Assembly: GCF_019443745.1 (NCBI RefSeq)
Contig: NZ_CP050948.1
Coordinates: 434,001 to 498,000, forward strand
Source: Iamia sp. SCSIO 61187
GTDB lineage: Bacteria; Actinomycetota; Acidimicrobiia; Acidimicrobiales; Iamiaceae
Length of the DNA stretch: 64,000 bases
Direction of reading: 5' to 3'
The notes beneath the pieces were generated by a model. That model worked only from the letters and a program-made list of their open reading frames with translations, was not told the origin of the DNA and did no database searches. Shown here in pieces: positions 1 to 8,169 of this stretch. Every line of letters begins with the position of its first letter. Within the stretch, counting starts at the first letter, position 1. The translations under genes and the position numbers were made by a program.

Positions 1-405
1 GCCCAGGACGCCTTCCTCGACGCCTACCGCCGGTGGGACGACGTGGGCGCGCTCGACAGGCCCGGGGCGTGGGTCCGGCGGGCCGTCGCCAACCGGGCCG
101 TGTCGCACCGCCGCCACCTCCAGGTGGTCGCCGCCGGTTCGGCCCGCTTGGAGACCGCGGCCCGCGTGGCCCAAGGCGCGGCCGACGCACCCCCCGACAC
201 CGATCCCGACTTCTGGGCCGCCGTCCGGGCACTGCCCGAGCGCCAGGCCCAGGTGATCGCCCTCCACTACCTGGAGGACATGGACGTCGCCGCCATCGCC
301 GCCCTGCTCGACGTGCGGGGCTCGACCGTCCGGGTCCACCTCTCCCGGGGCCGCCGCACGCTGGCCCGCACCCTGACCGCCCCCACCCCCGAGGAGGACG
401 CGTGA
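1..405 (+). CDS. ECF RNA polymerase sigma factor, 3' part (5' end outside window)
   Basis: The reading frame is open from base 1, so the start lies upstream of the window. The visible part begins inside region 2 (AFLDAYRRW, then RPGAWVRRAVANRAVS). After a short linker comes a clear region 4 helix-turn-helix, LPERQAQVIALHYLEDM followed by AIAALLDVRGSTVRVHLSRG. This is the pattern of SigE-type ECF sigma factors, which direct RNA polymerase to stress promoters. The stop codon overlaps the GTG start of the next gene (GTGA), so the two are probably translationally coupled. The downstream membrane protein sits where an anti-sigma factor would be expected. Family assignment is firm; the regulon cannot be read from the sequence. 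Confidence 0.88.
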   Translation, partial: AQDAFLDAYRRWDDVGALDRPGAWVRRAVANRAVSHRRHLQVVAAGSARLETAARVAQGAADAPPDTDPDFWAAVRALPERQAQVIALHYLEDMDVAAIAALLDVRGSTVRVHLSRGRRTLARTLTAPTPEEDA

Positions 406-2045
406 GCGACGATCGCACCCACGCCGACCTCGATGCCCGCGGCCGCGCCGCCGCCGCCGGCGTCCGCGCCGCCGTGACCGACCGGCCCGTCCCGGCGTTC
501 GCCCCCGACGTCGTCCGCATCGACGTCGACGCCCGCCCCGACCGGACTCGGCGCCCCCGGTCCGTCGTCGGCCTGGTGGCGGCGGCCGTCGCCGCGGTGG
601 TGCTCGTGGCCGGCGCCGTCGCCCTGGTGTCCTCGGGCGACGACGACAGCGCCCCCGCCGACCGGGTCGTCCCGGGCGCCACCTCTCGGTTCCGCCTGGG
701 CGCCGGGCCCGAGGGCTACGACCTGGCCGGCGTGCAGGAGGGGCCCATCGACGCCCCCGGGACCGACCTCGGCACGGCGGCGGTCTACGGGGCCGACCCG
801 GCGACGCCGACCCTGGCGGTCGCCGCCCTGCCCGTCGCCGACATGGCCGGGTGCGACCTCCTCGACGCCCCGGACGACTGCGTGCCCCAACCCGAGACGG
901 CGTCGACCGCCGCCGAGGGCCTGCGGTCGATCGACATCGGCGGCCGACCGGCCTGGGACGCGTCGGAGCGGTTCGGCGGGCACGGGGTCATGGTCGAGGT
1001 CGACGACCGGATCGTGGTCGTGGTGGGCGAGCCGGCGGGCGCCGCCGCCGTCCGGACCGCCGCCGCTGCGGTCGAGATCGGCCCGGACGGGGCCGCCATC
1101 CCCGCCGCGGCTCTCCCCGCGGGGACCGAGCCGTTGGGGAGCGCCCCCCTGCTGGCGGTCCTCGGCCCCCGTGCCGGCGCCATCGGGTTCTCCGCCACCG
1201 TGGAGCCGGCGACGACCTGGTCGGTCTGGTACCAGACGGGGGTCGGTGGCGGTGTGGAGGGAGCGGTGGCGGTCGTGGTCCGGACCGGTGGCCCGCTGGA
1301 GACGGCGCTCCCCACCCTGGTGGCCGCCGACGCCCAGCAGGTCACCGTGCGCGGGCACGACGCCGTGCTGACCCGCGCCGACCTTTTCCAGCAGGTGCCG
1401 CCGATCAGCTGGTGGTCCCTCCGGTGGGAGGAGCAGCCCGGCGAGGTCGTCGAGGTCGTCGAGGTCGTCGCCACCGCGTCGGATCCGGCCCGGGACGGCC
1501 AGGACCTCGTCGCCTGGGCCGAGGACCTCGTCCCCGTGGCTCCCGACGAGCTGGACGACCTCCGTCGGCAGGTGGCGGAGCGAGGCGTGGACGCACCCGG
1601 TGTCACCGTCCTGGCCCGGGGGACCGCGACCGACAGGACGCCGTGGACCCTCGTCCACGACGCCGACGGCAGCGAGGTCGGCCTCACCTCTGGCGTGGAC
1701 CTGCGTCTCGGAGCGACGGTCGGGCGGTCCTCGTCGACCTCCGGTGGGTCGAGCGACGGGCCTGAGGGATCGCCGGTCGGCGCCCCCCTGCGCGACGAGT
1801 GGGCCATCGTCGAGACCGACGAGACGGCCTGGGCCTTCGGGCCGGCCGGTCCCGAGGTGGCGGAGGTGGAGGTGCGCGACCCCGCGGGAGACCTCATCGC
1901 CCGGGGCGAGGTCCACGAGGCCGCCGGCATCCGGGCCTGGCTCGCCGAGCTGCCCACCGGCCTGATCGACGCCGGTCGGTCCGACGAGGTCGTGTTCGTG
2001 GCCCTCGACGCCGACGGCGCCGAGGTCGACCGGGTGGCGGGCTGA
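402..2045 (+). CDS. Single-pass membrane protein coupled to ECF sigma factor (possible anti-sigma/sensor)
   Basis: 547 residues from the GTG that overlaps the sigma-factor stop. Residues 1-52 form a charged cytoplasmic segment. Residues 53-77 are a single hydrophobic helix rich in V and A, and the remaining ~470 residues form an extracytoplasmic region with many short beta-like stretches. I see no zinc-binding HxxxCxxC motif of the classical ZAS anti-sigma factors and no recognisable enzyme domain. Position and topology suggest that it senses an envelope signal and controls the sigma factor, but this is inferred from context alone. A small in-frame repeat (EVV three times, near base 1445) is low-complexity coding sequence. 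Confidence 0.75.
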   Translation: MSDDRTHADLDARGRAAAAGVRAAVTDRPVPAFAPDVVRIDVDARPDRTRRPRSVVGLVAAAVAAVVLVAGAVALVSSGDDDSAPADRVVPGATSRFRLGAGPEGYDLAGVQEGPIDAPGTDLGTAAVYGADPATPTLAVAALPVADMAGCDLLDAPDDCVPQPETASTAAEGLRSIDIGGRPAWDASERFGGHGVMVEVDDRIVVVVGEPAGAAAVRTAAAAVEIGPDGAAIPAAALPAGTEPLGSAPLLAVLGPRAGAIGFSATVEPATTWSVWYQTGVGGGVEGAVAVVVRTGGPLETALPTLVAADAQQVTVRGHDAVLTRADLFQQVPPISWWSLRWEEQPGEVVEVVEVVATASDPARDGQDLVAWAEDLVPVAPDELDDLRRQVAERGVDAPGVTVLARGTATDRTPWTLVHDADGSEVGLTSGVDLRLGATVGRSSSTSGGSSDGPEGSPVGAPLRDEWAIVETDETAWAFGPAGPEVAEVEVRDPAGDLIARGEVHEAAGIRAWLAELPTGLIDAGRSDEVVFVALDADGAEVDRVAG

Positions 2046-2061
2046 CGACGGGTCGGTGAGA

Positions 2062-2094
2062 CCCGACACATGGGGTCTGACCCCATCCGTCGGG
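2062..2094. terminator. Palindrome at convergent gene ends (GGGTCTGACCC core)
   Basis: Arms cccgac/gtcggg and atggggt/accccat surround the loop ctg, with one two-base mismatch. It lies exactly in the 49-bp gap between two convergent stop codons and can fold identically from either strand, so it is probably a bidirectional terminator. It belongs to the palindrome family described in the findings. Confidence 0.6.
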
Positions 2095-3105
2095 CTAGCG
2101 GCCGCCGAAGGGGTTGTTGCCGGCGAAGCCGGAGCCGAAGAGGTCGCCCAGGCTCTGGGGGACGCCCTGGGCGTTGGTGGCCACGGCGTTGAACGGCGGC
2201 AGCATCTCGGCCGGCTGGACGATGACCTGGCCCTCGCCGGTGAAGTTCATCTGCCAGCTCTCACCGGTGTTGGCCCGCATCGAGGTGACCGACGAGCTGG
2301 TGACGGCGGCCTGCATGCTCACCGCCAGCGACGAGCTCCAGCCGAGGACGGCGTCGGCGTCGGCGAAGTAGTAGTTCGACGGATCGACGTTCATCACCAG
2401 CGGGGCGCCCTGGGAGCAGCAGACGAAGTGGCCGTTGCCGGTCAGCTCGATGTTGAAGGCGTCCATGCCGCCGATCTGCTGGCCGGTGTCGACCCGGACG
2501 ACGTCCCACCGCAGCCCGGGGCTGAAGGCGAGGAGGTTGTCCTTGTCGATGGTGAAGCTGTCGCCCTTGAGCTCGAGGATGAACAGGTCCTGGGCCTGGT
2601 TGGCGAAGTAGACGGTGCCGGCGCCGGAGACCTTCATCAGCGGGAGGACCTGGCGGGTCATCCGCGAGGTCTGCTGCTGGGCCCACGAGCGGGAGTTGCC
2701 GTCGAAGGTGACGCCGCCCTGGTAGGCGATCATCGAGCCCGACTTGGCGAACAGCTCCTTCATCCCCGACGACTGGCCGAGGGTGACCTTGAGCATCTTC
2801 CCGTTCTGGAGGGCGAAGGCCTCGTTCGACTCGACCGGGGTGTTGCTGAACAGCGTGTCGCGGCCGAACCCGTCGGCCCCGGGGGCTCCGTAGATGTTGC
2901 CCATGCCGGGCGGCTGGCCGTAGCCGGGCGCCCCGGGCTGGGGTGGGTAGCCGCCGGGCTGGGGCGGGTAGCCCCCGGGCTGGGGCGGGTACCCACCGGG
3001 CTGGGGTGGGTAGCCGCCCGGCTGCGGCGGGTAGCCCCCGGGGGGGCCGGGCTGGGGCGGGTAGCCGCCCTGCGGGGGGTAGCCGCCTTGGGGGGGATAG
3101 CCCAT
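2095..3105 (-). CDS. AIM24-family protein with N-terminal GGYPPQP repeats
   Basis: 336 residues; an SD-like GAGGAGA precedes the ATG. Residues 1-70 are a proline/glycine/tyrosine-rich tail made of about eight repeats of GGYPPQP, and residues ~95-310 form an AIM24 (formerly DUF124) beta-helix-like domain. The C-terminus ends in a G/F-rich tail (NNPFGGR). In yeast, Aim24 is a mitochondrial membrane-organising protein; bacterial members have no firmly established reaction. The YPPQ tail resembles those used for protein-protein or membrane association. Third gene of an operon with two other AIM24 proteins (46-bp gap upstream). No catalytic motif is visible. Confidence 0.85.
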   Translation of the reverse strand: MGYPPQGGYPPQGGYPPQPGPPGGYPPQPGGYPPQPGGYPPQPGGYPPQPGGYPPQPGAPGYGQPPGMGNIYGAPGADGFGRDTLFSNTPVESNEAFALQNGKMLKVTLGQSSGMKELFAKSGSMIAYQGGVTFDGNSRSWAQQQTSRMTRQVLPLMKVSGAGTVYFANQAQDLFILELKGDSFTIDKDNLLAFSPGLRWDVVRVDTGQQIGGMDAFNIELTGNGHFVCCSQGAPLVMNVDPSNYYFADADAVLGWSSSLAVSMQAAVTSSSVTSMRANTGESWQMNFTGEGQVIVQPAEMLPPFNAVATNAQGVPQSLGDLFGSGFAGNNPFGGR

Positions 3106-3151
3106 GGGTCTCTCCTCAATGCCTTCCTGGTCGGCCTCGCGGGGCTCGGCC

Positions 3152-3835
3152 TCAACCTCTCACGGAGAACTTGGACGACGCGTCCTCGGCCGGCTGGACC
3201 ACCACGAAGCCCTGGCCCTGGAAGCCGAGCTGGAAGGCCTCGCCGGATCCCCGGCCGGGGATGAGGCTGCTGAACTTGGCGGTGCGCCGGGGGGTGATCT
3301 GGAGCCCCTCGGTGTAGGCGACGAGGGCATCGGTGTCGACGAAGGTCGGCGCCTCGCGAGTGTCGAGCACGGCGGGCGTGCCCCGGCTGGTCAGCGCCAC
3401 CCAGCCCTGGCCGCGCAGCACCACGTTGAACATGCCCATCCCGGAGAAGGCCATCTTCACGTCCTTCACCCGCTCGATGCCCCACTGGAGGGTGTTCTCG
3501 AAGGCGAGGATGTTGGGGCCGTTGACCGAGAGGGCCTCGTTGGCCAGCTGCATCACCACGACGTCGGCGCCGTAGTCGGCGAGGTACAGCTCGCCCTGGC
3601 CGGTGGCCTGCATCAGCTGGACACCCTCGCCCGTGGCCCACGACTTGATGAGGTTGCCCATCGCCGGCGGGTTGGGGTTGAAGTCGATCAGCCCCTTGTA
3701 GGCGACCATCGAGCCGGCCTTGGCCATGATGTCGACCCCCGGCTGCATGATGACCTTGGCCATCTTCGAGCCGTGGTTCGACATCCGATCGCCGATCGGC
3801 GTCGGCTGGTACTGCTGGGTGAGAAAGCCTTCCAT
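3152..3835 (-). CDS. AIM24-family protein, minimal form
   Basis: 227 residues, almost entirely one AIM24 domain, without the proline-rich extension or TerD domain of its neighbours. A perfect AGGAGG lies five bases before the ATG. Typical features are the alternating V/I-G-rich strands and the C-terminal segment GQGFVVVQPAED, which matches the ends of the AIM24 domains in the flanking genes. Middle gene of the three-gene operon (16 bp after the TerD-AIM24 gene). The three AIM24 copies probably arose by tandem duplication and may assemble together; that is an inference. Confidence 0.87.
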   Translation of the reverse strand: MEGFLTQQYQPTPIGDRMSNHGSKMAKVIMQPGVDIMAKAGSMVAYKGLIDFNPNPPAMGNLIKSWATGEGVQLMQATGQGELYLADYGADVVVMQLANEALSVNGPNILAFENTLQWGIERVKDVKMAFSGMGMFNVVLRGQGWVALTSRGTPAVLDTREAPTFVDTDALVAYTEGLQITPRRTAKFSSLIPGRGSGEAFQLGFQGQGFVVVQPAEDASSKFSVRG

Positions 3836-3851
3836 CGTCCCTCCTCTGGCC

Positions 3852-5330
3852 TCAGACCTCGTAGGGCTGGACGACCACGAAGGCCTCGCCCATCCCCATG
3901 AAGTCGAGGCATCCGGTCTCGGCCGACTGGCCGGCGTACAGGTTGCGCTGGACCCGGACCTGGCTCGACACGCTGACCCGCATGCCGGCCGACCAGGCCA
4001 CGGTGGCGTTGACGTCGGTCGACGTCGGGCCCTGGACCGGGATCGTCATCGGGGTCCCGTGCGTCATCACCACGATGGTGCCCTGGCCGGACACCTCGAT
4101 GTGGAAGAAGCCGCCGCCGGGGAGGCCGGCGCTCTCCATCCGCTTGGTCTCGACCGCCAGCGTCGCGTCCATGCACAGGACGTTGTTGGCGTTGATGTTG
4201 ATCGTGCGGCCGTTGAGCTCGACGATGTGGAGGTCGGTCGAGTCCTCGGCCAGGAAGACCTCGCCCTCGCCCCGGCAGATCATCATGCTCAGGCCCTGGC
4301 CGGTCATCTTGTTCTCGAGCATCTTCTTGAGCCCGCCCGAGCCCTTGTGGTCGAACTCGATGTTGCCCTGGTAGGCGACCATCGAGCCCTTGCGGGTGAG
4401 CACCTCGGGGCCGAGGGTCACCTTGATCATCTTCGAGCTCTGCTGGGTGTAGCGACCGGTGGTCGGCTTCTCCTTGTACTGCGCCAGGCTGTTCATGGCC
4501 CCGGGCGGGGTCGGCTGGTACATCGTCGGCGTGTCGCCGTAGCCCTGGGCCGGCGCCTTCGACAGGTCGATGGTGCCGCCGGGGGCGCCCGTCGGGGCGG
4601 CGGCCGCCGGTGCCGCCGGGGCCTGCGGCGGTGGGGCCGGGGCGGGACCGCCGGGGGGAGCACCGAACTGCGGCGCCGGCTGAGGGGCCGGTGCCGGCCC
4701 GCCGGGGGGCGGGGCGAAGCCCGGGGCGGGGGCGGGTGCCGGCGCGGGCCCGCCGGGGGGCGGGGCGAAGCCGGTGTTGGCCGGGGGCGCGGCCGGCGCC
4801 GGCTCCTCGTCGGCGACCTCGCCGCCGTAGGAGCGGATGAGGTCGGCCAGGCCGCCGTTGAACCCCTGGCCCACGGCGGCGACCCGCCAGACGCTCTTCA
4901 TGTAGACGTCGCCGATGATGATGGCCCGCTCGCCGGAGAAGTCGGCCCCGGAGAAGGTGAACTTCATGACCTCCTCGCCGCCGACCACGATGCGGAACCA
5001 GCCGCTGCTGATCTGGCCGGCGGTGGCGTCGTCGCTGGCGGCGCAGATCGAGAGCTTGCGGATCTTGTCCGGCACCTTGTCGAGGGTGAGCCGGAACGAC
5101 TCCGTGTCGCCCGACTGGGCCCCGAGGAGCTGGATCGACTCCTCGGGCGACTTGGGCTGGTTGAAGAACACGAAGTAGCTGTCGTCGGACAGCTTGTCGG
5201 CCTCGTCGAGGCCGAAGCACGAGATGTCCCACGTCCCCGGACCCTCGATCTTGACGCCGACGTAGAGGTCGGTCCCCGGGGTCAGGTTCGACAGTGGGCT
5301 CTTCTGCCCACGAGAGAACTCGGTGGCCAT
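3852..5330 (-). CDS. TerD domain-AIM24 domain fusion protein
   Basis: 492 residues, first gene of the operon. Residues ~1-185 are a TerD/CABP-type domain: GTWDISCFGLDEADKL, a D-rich stretch, and the family C-terminal signature with GERAIIIGDVY then AVGQGFNGGLADLI. TerD proteins bind calcium and belong to the tellurite/stress-response ter systems. Residues ~186-275 are an Ala/Pro linker with repeated FAPPPGGPAPAP. Residues ~285-492 are an AIM24 domain ending in AFVVVQPYEV. No terC, terB or terZ is visible nearby. The fusion places the two families in one function, perhaps stress-linked membrane organisation, but no biochemical role can be read from the sequence. Confidence 0.9.
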   Translation of the reverse strand: MATEFSRGQKSPLSNLTPGTDLYVGVKIEGPGTWDISCFGLDEADKLSDDSYFVFFNQPKSPEESIQLLGAQSGDTESFRLTLDKVPDKIRKLSICAASDDATAGQISSGWFRIVVGGEEVMKFTFSGADFSGERAIIIGDVYMKSVWRVAAVGQGFNGGLADLIRSYGGEVADEEPAPAAPPANTGFAPPPGGPAPAPAPAPGFAPPPGGPAPAPQPAPQFGAPPGGPAPAPPPQAPAAPAAAAPTGAPGGTIDLSKAPAQGYGDTPTMYQPTPPGAMNSLAQYKEKPTTGRYTQQSSKMIKVTLGPEVLTRKGSMVAYQGNIEFDHKGSGGLKKMLENKMTGQGLSMMICRGEGEVFLAEDSTDLHIVELNGRTININANNVLCMDATLAVETKRMESAGLPGGGFFHIEVSGQGTIVVMTHGTPMTIPVQGPTSTDVNATVAWSAGMRVSVSSQVRVQRNLYAGQSAETGCLDFMGMGEAFVVVQPYEV

Positions 5331-5429
5331 GTGCCCCCACTCCGTCCGGTCGATGAGCGGCCGAAGTTAGCGCAGCCTCGGTGACCAGGGGGCCGGTGCG
5401 CGCCGGGGTCCTCCCACCCCCTCGGGGGT

Positions 5430-5462
5430 CGCCACGGATGGTGCCAGGCACCTTCCGTGGCG
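5430..5462. terminator. Palindrome downstream of carotenoid oxygenase gene
   Basis: Arms cgccacgga/tccgtggcg and ggtgcc/ggcacc are separated by a central a, with one symmetric t-t mismatch. It lies just past the stop of the minus-strand carotenoid oxygenase and upstream of the TerD-AIM24 operon. It is probably a terminator and carries the recurrent GGTGCC-N-GGCACC core. Confidence 0.6.
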
Positions 5463-5493
5463 CCGCGCCCGGCGCCGCTGATCGAGGATCGCC

Positions 5494-7038
5494 CTACAGG
5501 TCGGACTCCGGGACCCACAGGCCGTGGAACCCGAAGGGCACCCGCACGGGCAGGTGCACCCGAGCCACGGGGCCGGCGGCCACGTCCTGGGCGTCGAGGA
5601 TGGCGAGGGCCGAGGTGTCGGTGGTGCGGTCGTAGGCGAAGGTCAGCAGCCAGCCCTCGCCCTCGCCCCGCCCGCCGGCGACGAAGAACACCTCGCCGGC
5701 CCGCTCGTGGGGGCCCGGGTCCCAGACCTGCTCCCGCCCCGTCCGCATGTCGCGGTGGAGGGTGCCGGCGAACTCGAAGCCGTAGTCGCCGGTGTCGTCG
5801 GTGGTGACGTACCAGGCATGGCGGACCTCCGTGCCCGTGTGGCGCCGGTCGATCATCGGCAGGTCCATGTCGACGTCGTTGAGCTGCTCGCGGCGGAGCG
5901 TGAGGGCGTCGCCGCCGGTGCCGATGCGCCACTCGTGGAGGCGCGAGGGCACGAGGTCTCCGTCGGGCCCGAAGGCCGAGTCGAGCTGGTTCAGGTGGAG
6001 CACCACGTCGTCGCCCTCGCGGTGGGCGTTGGTGCCGTGGAAGACGAAGCTCGGGTCCATGTCGACCCAGCGCATCTGGGAGCCGTCGCCGTCGAGGGGC
6101 ATGACGCCGACCCGGGTCGGGCCGCCCTCGGGGTCCCACCCGTAGGGGAACCCCGGCACCGAGCCCTCGACGCCGAAGAGCACGGGGCCGATCCAGAAGA
6201 TGACGTCGCGGTCGGTGACGGCGAAGTCGTGGATCATGGTGGCGACGGGGATGTCGATCGGCGTGCTGTGGACCAGCCGGCCGTCGGCGTCGGCCACGTG
6301 GTAGGTGAGCAGCGGATCCATGAACCCGTAGCCGAAGAAGTGCATCCGCCCGGTGGCGGGGTCGATCTTCGGGTGGGCCGTCATCCACGTGTCGAGGCGG
6401 CCTCCGAAGTCGTAGGGGCCGACGGTGGTGAGGTCGGCGGTCAACAGCTCGTAGGGGAAGCCGACCTCGCCGAGGGTGAGCAACCGCCCGGCGTGCTGGA
6501 CGATGGCGACGTTGCTCTGGCTGATGTCGCCCCCGGGGACCCCGGCGTCGGCGAACTCGATGCCCTGGTCGTAGAGCGTCGTGTGCACGTAGCGGTTGCG
6601 GTACCAGGTCGCCCGGCCGTCCTCGATCCGCATCCCGTGGACCATGCCGTCGCCCATGAACCAGTGGGGTGAGCGGCCGGTGGTCGAGTTCGACCCGTTG
6701 CGGACGTAGAGCCCCGACAGCTCCGACGGGATCGTCCCCGTGACCCGCAGGTCGGTGACGGTGGACTCGTCGGGCACGGGGGCGAAGGCGCCCTGCTCCC
6801 AGTACGGGGTGTCGGGGTCGTAGGCGGCGACGCTGGCCGCCGGCCGCGCCGGCCGCGTGGTGGTCGTCGTGCCGCGCCCGTCGCGCCGGTCGTCGTCGCC
6901 CCCGCACCCGGCCAGGGCGCCGACGCCGCCGAGGGCGAGGCCGGCCGCCCCCAGCCCCATGGCCCGCAGGACGGCGCGACGCTCGATCGCCACCTCCCGC
7001 GCGACCGGGTGGATCGACCCATGCCCCCTGGTGCCCAT
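5494..7038 (-). CDS. Carotenoid/stilbene cleavage oxygenase (RPE65 family), Tat lipoprotein
   Basis: 514 residues from the chosen ATG; the frame extends upstream but the extra 54 codons lack protein-like character. Residues 20-45 form a twin-arginine signal (ERRAVLRAMG) ending in a lipobox LAGC at Cys45, so the protein is probably folded, exported and lipid-anchored. The four iron-ligand histidines of the family are all present: H222 (TAHPKIDP), H270 (MIHDFAV), H334 (FVFHGTN) and H505 (FGFHGLWVP). The family uses Fe(II) and O2 to split double bonds of carotenoids, apocarotenoids or stilbenes. The substrate is not predictable here. The next gene is divergent and starts 145 bp away. Confidence 0.92.
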   Translation of the reverse strand: MGTRGHGSIHPVAREVAIERRAVLRAMGLGAAGLALGGVGALAGCGGDDDRRDGRGTTTTTRPARPAASVAAYDPDTPYWEQGAFAPVPDESTVTDLRVTGTIPSELSGLYVRNGSNSTTGRSPHWFMGDGMVHGMRIEDGRATWYRNRYVHTTLYDQGIEFADAGVPGGDISQSNVAIVQHAGRLLTLGEVGFPYELLTADLTTVGPYDFGGRLDTWMTAHPKIDPATGRMHFFGYGFMDPLLTYHVADADGRLVHSTPIDIPVATMIHDFAVTDRDVIFWIGPVLFGVEGSVPGFPYGWDPEGGPTRVGVMPLDGDGSQMRWVDMDPSFVFHGTNAHREGDDVVLHLNQLDSAFGPDGDLVPSRLHEWRIGTGGDALTLRREQLNDVDMDLPMIDRRHTGTEVRHAWYVTTDDTGDYGFEFAGTLHRDMRTGREQVWDPGPHERAGEVFFVAGGRGEGEGWLLTFAYDRTTDTSALAILDAQDVAAGPVARVHLPVRVPFGFHGLWVPESDL

Positions 7039-7170
7039 CGGCGGCACCGTACTCCGACCCCCGCCGCCCGTCCTGGGGACGATCCCGGGCGCCCTGGCGC
7101 CCACCCATCGTCCCACCCCGCCCTGCTTGCCGAAGCGGCAACCACCATTGCTGTCTGGTCGGGCGCTCCG

Positions 7171-7176
7171 TACCGT
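7171..7176 (+). promoter_or_regulatory. Putative -10 box (TACCGT), leaderless start
   Basis: TACCGT lies seven bases before the ATG of the oxidoreductase gene, with no Shine-Dalgarno sequence between. This spacing recurs throughout the window and is what is expected for a transcript starting at the A of the start codon. Confidence 0.45.
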
Positions 7177-7183
7177 CGTCGCC

Positions 7184-8107
7184 ATGGACACCGCCGCCAC
7201 CCCCGCCAGCCCCGCCGACCCCTACGACGTCGTCGTCGTCGGCGGGTCCGTCGCCGGCCTCTCGGCCGCCCTCGTACTGGGCCGGGCCCGCTTCCGGGTC
7301 GCCGTGGTCGACGCCGGCCACCCGGTCAACGAGGGCGTGGCCCACTCCCACGGGTTCCTCACCCAGGACGGCACGCCGCCGGCCGACCTGGTGGCGACCG
7401 GGCGCGACGAGGTGGCCCGCTACGGGGTCGACCTGGTCGACGACGAGGTCGCCGGGGTGATGCGTCGCGACGACCTCTTCGGCGTGCTCCGCGCCGCCGG
7501 CGAACCGCTGCTCGCCCGTCGTCTGGTGCTGGCCACCGGCATGCGCATCCCGCTCCCCGACCTGCCCGGGCTGGAGGAGATCTGGGGCGGCGACGCCGCC
7601 AACTGCCCCTTCTGCCACGGCTGGGAGGCCCAGGACCGGCCCATCGCCGTCATCGGGGACCCGGCCTTCGTGCCCCACCTCTCCGGGCTCCTCACCCAGT
7701 GGAGCGACGACGTGCTGGCCTTCCTGCCCGAGGGGGCCGACGCCGCGGAGATCGAGGCCCTGGGCGCCGCCGTCGAGCGGCGCCCGCCGGTGCGGCTGCT
7801 CGTCGAGGGCGGCCACCTGCGCGGCGTCGAGGTCGGCGGCGGCGACGTCATCGCCCGGGAGGCCCTCTTCGTGGCCCGGATGGCCGAGCCCGCCTCGCCC
7901 CTCCCGGCCGCCCTCGGCTGCGACGTCGACGACCTCGGCTTCCCCGTCGTCGACGAGCTCGGCCTGACCTCCGTGCCCGGCGTGTGGGCCGTCGGCAACG
8001 CCGTGACCATGGGCCGGGGCCTGGTCGAGTCGGCCGCCAGCGGCTCGATGGCCGCCCGTGCCGTCACCTTCGACCTGATCCACGCCCGGGTGCCCGCCCC
8101 CACCTGA
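7184..8107 (+). CDS. FAD-dependent thioredoxin reductase-like oxidoreductase
   Basis: 307 residues. It has an N-terminal FAD-binding Rossmann motif (VVVVGGSVAGLSAALVLG), a CPFC redox-type pair at about residue 140 in the position of the thioredoxin reductase CxxC, and a C-terminal FAD motif (GVWAVGNAV). The conserved HGWE after the CxxC is typical of the TrxB-like 'NAD(P)/FAD-dependent oxidoreductase' group found in actinobacteria. The NADPH-binding GxGxxA motif is weak (AVIGDPAF), so it may use another electron donor. No thioredoxin gene is adjacent, and the physiological partner is unknown. Start chosen at the ATG downstream of a TACCGT -10 element. Confidence 0.88.
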   Translation: MDTAATPASPADPYDVVVVGGSVAGLSAALVLGRARFRVAVVDAGHPVNEGVAHSHGFLTQDGTPPADLVATGRDEVARYGVDLVDDEVAGVMRRDDLFGVLRAAGEPLLARRLVLATGMRIPLPDLPGLEEIWGGDAANCPFCHGWEAQDRPIAVIGDPAFVPHLSGLLTQWSDDVLAFLPEGADAAEIEALGAAVERRPPVRLLVEGGHLRGVEVGGGDVIAREALFVARMAEPASPLPAALGCDVDDLGFPVVDELGLTSVPGVWAVGNAVTMGRGLVESAASGSMAARAVTFDLIHARVPAPT

Positions 8108-8114
8108 CCCCACC

Positions 8115-8161
8115 AACCTTGTCCGGAACCTCGCCCATGCGGCGCGATGGCGGACAAGGTT
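8115..8161. terminator. Inverted repeat between convergent genes
   Basis: aaccttgtccg (8115-8125) and cggacaaggtt (8151-8161) are perfect 11-bp arms around a 25-nt loop that itself contains cgcc/ggcg pairing. It occupies the 62-bp convergent gap and is probably a bidirectional terminator. It lacks the GGTGCC core of the main palindrome family. Confidence 0.55.
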
Positions 8162-8169
8162 CCGGGGGG

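Noticed and set aside
402-2045. Classical zinc anti-sigma factor
   Set aside because: No HxxxCxxC motif in the cytoplasmic segment; only gene order and topology support an anti-sigma role.
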